This document shows, in pieces, positions 19,051-24,771 of a stretch of DNA of 24,771 nt. The notes under the pieces are model-generated. The model had not been told where the DNA came from. It did not search any database and saw nothing but the letters and a program-made list of their open reading frames with translations. This stretch comes from Haplomitrium mnioides (taxonomy: Eukaryota; Marchantiophyta; Haplomitriopsida; Calobryales). Positions within the stretch are counted from its first letter, which is position 1. Every line of letters begins with the position of its first letter. The translations under genes were made by a program, and so were the position numbers. The stretch lies in contig JBNGIS010021703.1 in the NCBI GenBank assembly GCA_049999725.1, positions 1-24,771 of the forward strand. Direction: 5' to 3'.

Positions 19051-21462
19051 CAACTAACACATCAATTACAAAAGTCTACACCTCTATATGGACAAAGCTC
19101 CTATCTAACAATCATGAATAATAAGAATTGGTTGCACTTGCTATCAGCCCTCTCCTTCCTTTCTTGGCACTTCTTTATAGCACAAACACAACCAAAAAGG
19201 GTTGATTGCAGACAAGGTTCTTTCAATGAAGGGGCTTTGCACCTAGCTACCCTGAATCTCTATTTTCTTTTCTAAAGCAATGAACACTATGATCGCCTCT
19301 ATTGGTGCCAACTGAAATACACCCACGTGTTGTCTCCTCCAACACACACACACACACACACACCTTCACAATTCAGTCAAGGGTCTCCAAGCTAATACAC
19401 CGTAAACTAGGTAGTTTCACTTCTGCCGCCAAAAGGTCATCAATGTTTCACATCCACATGACAAGAAAGTTGTAGATTTTACTTCCACAGTTGTTGGACC
19501 TCACTCCACACCATAGATATTAGCCCAATACCTTGTTGAGTTTTCTGCATCACACATGTACAGCTATAGATGGAAATTGACACCCACTTGAAGGAGATGA
19601 TACGTTAGTCTCTCGTGCAAGACACCTTGGATTCAGACCTGAATCCTCACCAATCTCACTCATGTATCAAGGATTGGCCTTGGGTTGACATTGCCTGCCT
19701 TGATCTCACACAACTGAAAGAAACACAAGCAAGCTCTTCTACTTACCTTGTGATCTGAAGTGAAGGCCAACTTGTATGGATTCCCAAGAAAGATTGCTCT
19801 TTGAAGCTCGAAGTACCCCTTGGATGATTGATCTACTTGTTGCTGCCTAGTTCTTAACACTCCAACATCAAATCTTGTTGCAACCCAACCCACTCAATCT
19901 GCAAGTAACTCTTCCGCCTTCAATCTACAATATTCAGTCCACCCCCACAACATGCACTCCTCTAGAGCCTCTCTTTGCTGCTCTGAACTCAAAACCTCAC
20001 ACAATGCGCCCAAAACTCCCTGTCATGATCACATTTCACCTCCCAAGTAAAAGCATCTCAAACATAGATTGCAAAAATTTACTGACGGCTGCAAATAGAT
20101 GGTGCTCTCGTAATACTATAGATCTCTACCTCCATATAAATACAATAGGTTTGTCTTAACCTCCTCTTTCCAATGCATGTTTGGGCAAGTTGAAGGGACT
20201 AGTGTAGCCTCTACAACTCCTCCCAACATCTCTATTGCCAAAAATTATCCCTAAAATTGTAGGGAGATGATTATTTTATTGCTTATATCTCCCTCTATAC
20301 CAAGTATTAGATTGAGTCTTTGGTGTCATTAGAACTGCGTCAATCTCTTCTTTCAAACAGATGTTTGCACAGCCTAAACGGATCAGTTTAGGGTTGTCAA
20401 ATTTCCTTTGAACACTCACTAGTTTGCCTTGTTCCAAACTCCTCTTCGCCATTTAATTCCACTTGCGAGGGTGTAAGAGAAATTAACCAAGGTGTTAGAG
20501 AAATTAGAGATAGGGTTAGTATTAGTAGGGTAGAGGCTTGACTTGGCCTTCAACTTAAGGTATTTTCACTCTTTTATTGTGGGTGAGACCCATGCTCCAG
20601 AGGTTTTGTCCTACCCAACACACTAAAAACCAAAAAAATCCACCATTCGTGCCATAACGGGCAAATTTCATACTAACACTTGCAATGCTCTTTGATCATT
20701 TATACCCCACAATTCGTGGGTCCTTCCTCAATGTTTGTTCTTCCTCACAAATTCCAGGTACTTAGTGAGAAACAATTGGTTAGGGGAATTGCATAGGTAT
20801 CGGCTTTCTAGCATTTACGGTAAGAATAATCCTAAGGTTTGAGAGCTATGATATCCCTTCTCCCTCATTGTTCTCACTATTTAGTGAGATGAGAAGGGTT
20901 CAAACCCATTAAACCTTAAATTTACTTGTCTAGTTACTTTTTCACCATGTAAGGAATGCAAGAGATTAAGTAGGCTTACCAAACGAATAGCAAGGTAAAT
21001 AGAATGCCCGTTCAGCTCAAGTACAAAAGTGTAGTCTCATCAATGAATGTATGTAAAATAGATGTCTATGTAAACACCACCCAAAAAGAAAAGTGTAGAA
21101 GTATCCCATTGTCTTATATCTGTCGATCAACTTTTGAAATTATCTAAATCTAGCAATTTGCAGAAGTCTTAGAACCCATTACATTGAGACTATGTCTTTT
21201 TATTTCATTGAACTCACATATTTTGCCCATCTTTTGCATGATATCTCACATAGAAAGTAGCACAAGGAGAGATGGAAGCATGGAATAAAGAAGTTGCGAG
21301 TGATTCCAATAACCACTACTTTGAACCAAGAACCACTAGAGAGTTCATGTTTTATTTCATACTCAAGAAATTTTTTTTTTTTCAAATTTATGAGTCAAAA
21401 ACTATGTTTTTTGATAGTTGTGAATTTGTTTTATCAAAAACAAGTTTTCTTTAACCTTATAT
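19051..21462. other. Unassigned stretch left of the copia LTR
   Basis: No confident gene. Frames at 19660-19893 (-), 19875-20159 (+) and 21200-21385 (-) are short and without motif. It contains an (AC)11 microsatellite at 19342-19363 and a T12 run at 21371-21382. Confidence 0.35.
19342..19363 (+). repeat. (AC)11 microsatellite
   Basis: Eleven uninterrupted AC repeats. Confidence 0.95.
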
Positions 21463-21630
21463 TGTTGTAGTATGCATATCACACAGAGAGAGAGAGGTTG
21501 AGAGAACCGTTGCACCGCACAATCGTCCCTTTATGTATTGATCAATAGAATAGTGGTGAGGGATCGAATGTCCCTCTTATCTACACATCCATTCCATTCT
21601 ATATATAGGGGTATACTATATTCTATAACA
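21463..21630 (-). repeat. 3' LTR of the copia element
   Basis: On the minus strand it starts TGTTATAG directly after the polypurine tract and ends CTACAACA, giving the usual TG...CA ends with short imperfect inverted repeats. Length is about 168 bases, short for copia LTRs. A TATA-like TATATATA lies at about 21599-21606 near the start, and a CT/GA-rich run is near the end. The outer flank on the plus strand is tatat (21458-21462), a candidate 5-base target-site duplicate; its partner is not in the window. The left end is inferred from the terminal match. Confidence 0.75.
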
Positions 21631-21641
21631 CTCCCCCTTGG
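21631..21641 (-). other. Polypurine tract
   Basis: Minus strand CCAAGGGGGAG immediately before the LTR TG. This is the position and composition of the plus-strand primer used in copia replication. Confidence 0.8.
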
Positions 21642-22051
21642 CTGATTCTTCTCTTCTAATCAGCCACACTTATAAACTAGTGATGTCTTATATACTTCTA
21701 ATATGTGTAGTCTCATTAAAACCCTCTTGCTTTCTTCTGAGGGAAAGAGTGCTACCACATATAGAGTATTGAAATACAATAAATGTATGAAAAATCTGTA
21801 TGATGTTCAAAAACTGTCCAATGATCAAACAATGATGATGTCGTGTAGGCGGTTCTCCTCTATCTGTCGTGTTGCTTCTGGTCCTGAATCTGATATGCTC
21901 CACGAGTTGACAAATCTGTTTTTGAATATTTGCGCTATAACACAACTGTAAATAACCCTGTGGTCAGCATCAAGATATATGCATCAAGAAGTACAACTCA
22001 TAAATCTGGAATATTTGACAACAGGTCAGAGTTTCAGATATGATGATGAGA
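21642..22051 (-). other. Non-coding tail between RNase H stop and polypurine tract
   Basis: About 410 bases without a convincing frame. Minus frames at 22209-21970 and 21945-21688 show no known domain. Its end next to the polypurine tract (plus strand ctcattaaaaccctcttgc...) resembles a stretch found before the tract in other plant copia elements, from memory. Confidence 0.5.
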
Positions 22052-22867
22052 TTAAGTATGCTTCTTGTATATTTCAGATAGTTTTCTGAGACCGATACCC
22101 TCTGTGTGTTCTTTGTGTAGAGCAGGGGGTAGAGGTTTTGTGAACATATCAGCTCTGTTTTGTTTACTAGGTATCCATTGTACCTTGATCTTGTCATTAT
22201 GTTGTTCATGAGTATAGAAAAAATTTGGAGCTATGTGTTTTATTCTATCACCCTTGATGAACCCTTGGGCGATTTGGTCAACACGTGGCCTGTTATCTTC
22301 AAATATAGTTGTAGGTTCTTGGATGAGGGGTTGGCCTGTGTTGGAGTTGATATGGTCAATGAGTTGACGTAACCAAATACATTCTCTACTTGCCTCATAC
22401 AGAGCTATTATTTCAACATGGTTTGTAGATGTGGTAGTAATAGTTTGTTTTGTGCTCTTCCATGATATGGCTATGCCCCCTTTAAGGAATACATATCCTG
22501 TTTGAGATTTGCTGTCGTTAGGGTCAGACAAGTATCCTGCATCAGCATATCCTATAATGTCATGTTCTGCATTTTTCGGGAAGAACAGTCCCATATCTGT
22601 GGTTCCTTGAAGGTACCTAAAAATCCTTTTGATGCCGTTCCAATGTCGTATAGTGGGTTGGGAACTGTGTCTTGCCAGCAGGTTCACGGCAAAAGCTATG
22701 TCTGGTCTTGTTTGATTTGCCAGGTACATTAGTGCCCCTATTGCTGAGAGATATGGTTTTTCAGGTCCCAGTGTTGGTTCTGTTTCCTTTCTTTTTGAGA
22801 ACATGTCTTTCATGGGGTCTGATGATCTGATTTCCATTGGAGTGCTCATTGGCTGAGCTTTATCCAT
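22052..22867 (-). CDS. Copia Pol: RT C-terminal connection and RNase H
   Basis: C-terminal 271 codons of the copia polyprotein. RNase H removes the RNA strand during reverse transcription in the cytoplasmic particle. The first ATG in frame opens with MDKAQPMSTPM, the conserved RT thumb end. Then come YLSAIGALMYLANQTRPDIA (residues 40-59), HWNGIKRIFRYLQGT, and the RNase H catalytic motifs: D in YADAGYLSD, E in STNHVEIIALYEASRE, and D in FEDNRPRV. The tail has IKGDRIKHIAPNFFYTHE and ADMFTKPLPP. The family usually has Asn-Ala-Ala after EDN; here it is Arg-Pro-Arg. It is in the same frame as the RT part to the right, separated by the TAG at 22940-22942, so it is one gene rather than two. Confidence 0.93.
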   Translation of the reverse strand: MDKAQPMSTPMEIRSSDPMKDMFSKRKETEPTLGPEKPYLSAIGALMYLANQTRPDIAFAVNLLARHSSQPTIRHWNGIKRIFRYLQGTTDMGLFFPKNAEHDIIGYADAGYLSDPNDSKSQTGYVFLKGGIAISWKSTKQTITTTSTNHVEIIALYEASRECIWLRQLIDHINSNTGQPLIQEPTTIFEDNRPRVDQIAQGFIKGDRIKHIAPNFFYTHEQHNDKIKVQWIPSKQNRADMFTKPLPPALHKEHTEGIGLRKLSEIYKKHT

Positions 22868-22939
22868 GTTGAGTTGTTTAAGGATTCTGGATGTGTAAGT
22901 GGATTGATGGATTAGTATCCCATCTTGTAGATGTTCAAA

Positions 22940-23983
22940 CTATATTCCCAGGCATAAATCAGGTTCGCCGATGTCTCGCATTTCGAATATGTCTTTCAGT
23001 TTCTTAATGGTGTCTTTGGCCAGTCGTGGTGTTCCAAATATGTTAATGTCATCTACATATATAGCCACTATGACGTATTCAGGATTTTCTTGTTTCATAA
23101 AGAGACATGGTGCTATGTCCTCATTTGTAAAGTTTTGGGTCATCATTTCTGATTTGAATCTTTGATACCAGTTTCTACCGCTTTGTTTGAGTCCGTACAT
23201 TGATCGCAGGACTTGTACAGCCATCTTCTGGTCTGATATTTTTGATGATATCCCATTTGTTGCCATAGATATCCCTGCTACTTGTATGCCTCTGTTTGGG
23301 CGATGTGGGACTAAAGGTCCCTGTTGATGTTTATTGTACATCTTCTCTGCTGTCTGGGCTAAAGGCCCAGTATATTGTTGCATGTTTTGTAGATCATTTG
23401 TGGGGACTGAAGGTCCATTGTTGTCATGTGTGCTCAGCAAGTTGGCTGGCTTCATACATGATCTGTCTGCTGTTGTTTGCAATATGTTATTCATAGCATG
23501 GCATTTCGTGTTTGCTATAAGGACAGAAGGTCCTTGTTTTGTCATCAGGCTTGTGTATCCTCTTTGGACTGTAGGTCCATCTGCAGAGTTTTGGCCTTTG
23601 GAGACAAAAGGTCTCTGTTTACCATTTTGGTTGTGAGTGACAAAAGGTCTACTCTTCCTTTTCTGGTCGTGTAGGACAAAAGGTCCATTTTGATATTGAT
23701 GGCCTTGAGGGACAGAAGGTCCATTTGCATTTTGCTGGCCATGAGGGACAAAAGGTCCACTTTGATGTTTCTGGCCATGAGGGACAGAAGGTCCAACCTC
23801 ATTTATTTGCTTCTCCCCTTCAATGTGGAATGATATCCTGGAGATGAGTTCAAGGGGGGCTTTCATAAAAATTTGAGTGTTAAGTATTCCATATAAGTAT
23901 GCAGTAATAACATCCATGATATGCATGGTGAGATTGCGTTGGATTGCAAACGCTATCATGTATCGATATGTGATTGTGTCCAT
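22940..23983 (-). CDS. Copia Pol: reverse transcriptase with 12-residue repeat insertion
   Basis: A 347-codon segment of the copia reverse transcriptase. It opens inside the conserved SPVMDTITYRYMI block (the bases before 23983 continue the frame up to the TAG at 24023-24025). Motifs: HIMDVITAYLYG with the first catalytic Asp (residue 24), IFMKAP at 38-43, SMYGLKQSGRNWYQRF at 261-276, and the YVDD box at 309-312. The C-terminal block EMRDIGEPDLCLGI comes before the TAG at 22940-22942. Family RTs have about 20-30 residues between the MK-P and YGLKQS motifs; here there are about 215, of which residues 64-230 are GPxVPxG-type repeats. The catalytic residues I can check are present. Confidence 0.95.
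   Translation of the reverse strand: MDTITYRYMIAFAIQRNLTMHIMDVITAYLYGILNTQIFMKAPLELISRISFHIEGEKQINEVGPSVPHGQKHQSGPFVPHGQQNANGPSVPQGHQYQNGPFVLHDQKRKSRPFVTHNQNGKQRPFVSKGQNSADGPTVQRGYTSLMTKQGPSVLIANTKCHAMNNILQTTADRSCMKPANLLSTHDNNGPSVPTNDLQNMQQYTGPLAQTAEKMYNKHQQGPLVPHRPNRGIQVAGISMATNGISSKISDQKMAVQVLRSMYGLKQSGRNWYQRFKSEMMTQNFTNEDIAPCLFMKQENPEYVIVAIYVDDINIFGTPRLAKDTIKKLKDIFEMRDIGEPDLCLGI
23296..23794 (-). repeat. Tandem GP-x-V-P repeats (36-bp period) inside RT
   Basis: Eleven units are marked on the plus strand by ggtcc or a close variant, at 23316, 23364 (ggccc), 23412, 23529, 23574, 23610, 23646, 23682, 23718, 23754 and 23790. Steps are 48, 48, 117, 45, then six of exactly 36 bases, all multiples of three. 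In protein the units read GPSVPHGQKHQS, GPFVPHGQQNAN, GPSVPQGHQYQN and so on, becoming looser toward the C-terminal side (GPSVPTND, GPLAQTAE, GPLVPHRP). The units nearest the protein N-terminus are most alike, so growth was probably most recent there. The block is rich in Gly, Pro, Gln, Asn and His, so likely disordered. Confidence 0.95.
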
Positions 23984-24022
23984 GACTGGTGAGTAAGTCA
24001 GATTGTAGTCTCGTCTAGGGAT

Positions 24023-24589
24023 CTAAGTGTATCTTTTTGCGACTAGTCTTGCTTTGTATCTCGTGACTTCTCCTTTTGCATTCCTTTTCTTGACAAATAT
24101 AAACCTGTAGTCTATCAAGTTCATGTCTGGTGTGGCAGGTATGACTGATCCGAATACTTGTCGGTTTATAAGGGAGTCTAGTTCTGAGTGTATGGCTTGT
24201 TCCCATTGTGGCCAATCCGTCCTGGATTGTGCATCCTGTACTGATATTGGATCAGGAATGTTATTGTCTATAGTTTGAGATACGAAATATGCAAACATGT
24301 CGTCTATATTGGTTTGGTCACGTTTCCAGATTTGACCGGTAAATGTGTAATCAATCGCGATTTCATCATTGTCTGGTATTGGTGGCAAATGAATTGTTGC
24401 TTGTATGAAGTTTGAATGCTGTTGTATTATAGGGTTGCCTGGTAAAGGTGTTGTCGTTTTCGGCTTGTTTTTGGAGCCTAATAGTCTGCCTCTTTTGGCT
24501 TTAGGTGCAATCTCTGTTGCTGCAGTTGAGTCCTTTTGTAGTCTGGCAGGGGCATTAGCTGCCTCAATATGTGATTTGGTGAGGCTGTG
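24023..24589 (-). CDS. Copia Pol: integrase-RT linker and RT N-terminus
   Basis: The frame is open from 24589 to the TAG at 24023-24025. It begins SLTKSHIEAANAPARLQ, where the family has a similar NAPARI motif, then KAKRGRLLGSKNKPK, a basic linker found between integrase and RT in plant copia elements. Then follow DDMFAYFVSQTI, a WPQWEQAIHSELDSLINRQV block (the RT entry helix) and FIFVKKRNAKGEVTRYKARL. No start codon is expected because it is an internal part of a polyprotein. The TAG stands where the family usually has Gln. Upstream a TGA at 24590-24592 ends the readable part. Confidence 0.9.
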   Translation of the reverse strand, partial: HSLTKSHIEAANAPARLQKDSTAATEIAPKAKRGRLLGSKNKPKTTTPLPGNPIIQQHSNFIQATIHLPPIPDNDEIAIDYTFTGQIWKRDQTNIDDMFAYFVSQTIDNNIPDPISVQDAQSRTDWPQWEQAIHSELDSLINRQVFGSVIPATPDMNLIDYRFIFVKKRNAKGEVTRYKARLVAKRYT

Positions 24590-24771
24590 TCAGCCGGGTG
24601 TCAAGGTACTTCATGCAAATTTTTCCAAAAATGCTTCCAATGTACACAAACAGAGCTCAAGACATGCTGAGGAGTAAGTAAAAGTAAAAGGATAGGGATA
24701 AAATTTAGTAAAACTACTCTAATTGTCGGGGGCCAAGCCAAGCCCACTAAACCCTGTATCTAATTAACTAT
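24590..24771. other. Unassigned end of window beyond the copia frame
   Basis: Copia protein resemblance stops at 24590, short of integrase. The plus strand reads tgtcagccgggtgtcaagg at the edge, with tgtca repeated after 11 bases, then about 160 bases with no frame. It may be the end of another element inserted into, or joined to, the copia element; the partner side is outside the window. Confidence 0.4.

Larger units (their letters stand above)
21463..24589 (-). mobile_element. Ty1/copia retrotransposon, 3' half
   Basis: Reading leftward on the minus strand: integrase-RT linker (24589 to about 24330), reverse transcriptase, RNase H (stop at 22052), a non-coding tail of about 410 bases, polypurine tract, and one LTR ending at 21463. 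RT before RNase H, with the linker motif KRGRLLGSKNK and the YVDD box, is copia type. The RNase H sequence GFIKGDRIKHIAPNFFYTHE places it with the plant copia lineage whose Pol carries GYIKGDRTKHI. One frame of 846 codons has only two internal stops, both TAG, so this is far younger than the other insertions. Integrase, protease, gag and the other LTR are not in the window, or were cut off at 24590. Confidence 0.95.

Noticed and set aside
21484-21496. Short GA run as a separate microsatellite
   Set aside because: It is part of the LTR and only about six units long.
23296-23794. CRISPR-like array, because of the ~36-bp period
   Set aside because: The units lie in one continuous RT reading frame, the variable parts are only ~20 bases of related sequence, and the host is a plant.
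23545-23802. Second repetitive frame on the minus strand rich in DLLSL units
   Set aside because: It is a +1 shadow of the RT frame; a 36-bp period makes every frame periodic. The RT frame has conserved motifs on both sides.

Overview
The window looks like nuclear, intergenic DNA of a gymnosperm, most likely a conifer. I see no intact host gene. It is AT-rich and made of old, mutated insertions: plastid DNA moved to the nucleus (NUPTs), two diverged copies of a Ty3/gypsy-like gag region, a LINE reverse-transcriptase remnant, a decayed reading frame I cannot name, and the 3' half of a much younger Ty1/copia retrotransposon. The gymnosperm call rests on the plastid pieces: one is chlN (light-independent protochlorophyllide reductase), absent from angiosperm plastomes, and the ycf1 and psbD remnants read like conifer versions. 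All family assignments come from my own translation and recall of families; no database search was run.

Layout. 1-1795: psbD 5' fragment (+), rpl23 (-), the 3' tip of trnI-CAU (-), then the 3' part of plastid 23S rRNA (+). 1796-3090: a decayed minus-strand reading frame of unknown identity. 3090-6378: gypsy-like gag copy A with its long leader (-). 6379-7325: unassigned DNA and a LINE RT remnant (-). 7329-7806: a second psbD/rpl23/trnI-CAU block. 8230-10760: chlN 3' part and ycf1 (+), in plastome order. 11105-13453: trnA-rrn23 spacer, 23S rRNA (with one insertion and one large internal deletion) and 4.5S rRNA (+). 13722-16787: gag copy B (-). 16788-21462: mostly unassigned, with a degenerate ~55-bp tandem repeat and an interrupted reading frame at 18466-19050 (-). 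21463-24589: copia element on the minus strand: LTR, polypurine tract, RNase H, RT and the integrase-RT linker. 24590-24771: unassigned, outside the readable copia frame.

Two things stand out. First, the copia reverse transcriptase carries about 170 residues built from 11 copies of a Gly-Pro-x-Val-Pro type unit. Most units are 12 residues (36 bp) apart, and the block sits between the first catalytic-Asp motif and the YGLKQS motif, where relatives have only a short loop. The frame is kept through the whole block, and the polyprotein frame of 846 codons has only two internal stops, so the element probably moved while carrying the insert. Second, 183-6378 and 7329-16787 have the same parts in the same order and orientation (psbD, rpl23, trnI, 23S tail, gag). 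This implies an old tandem duplication of a plastid-plus-retroelement mosaic, after which the two copies lost complementary parts.
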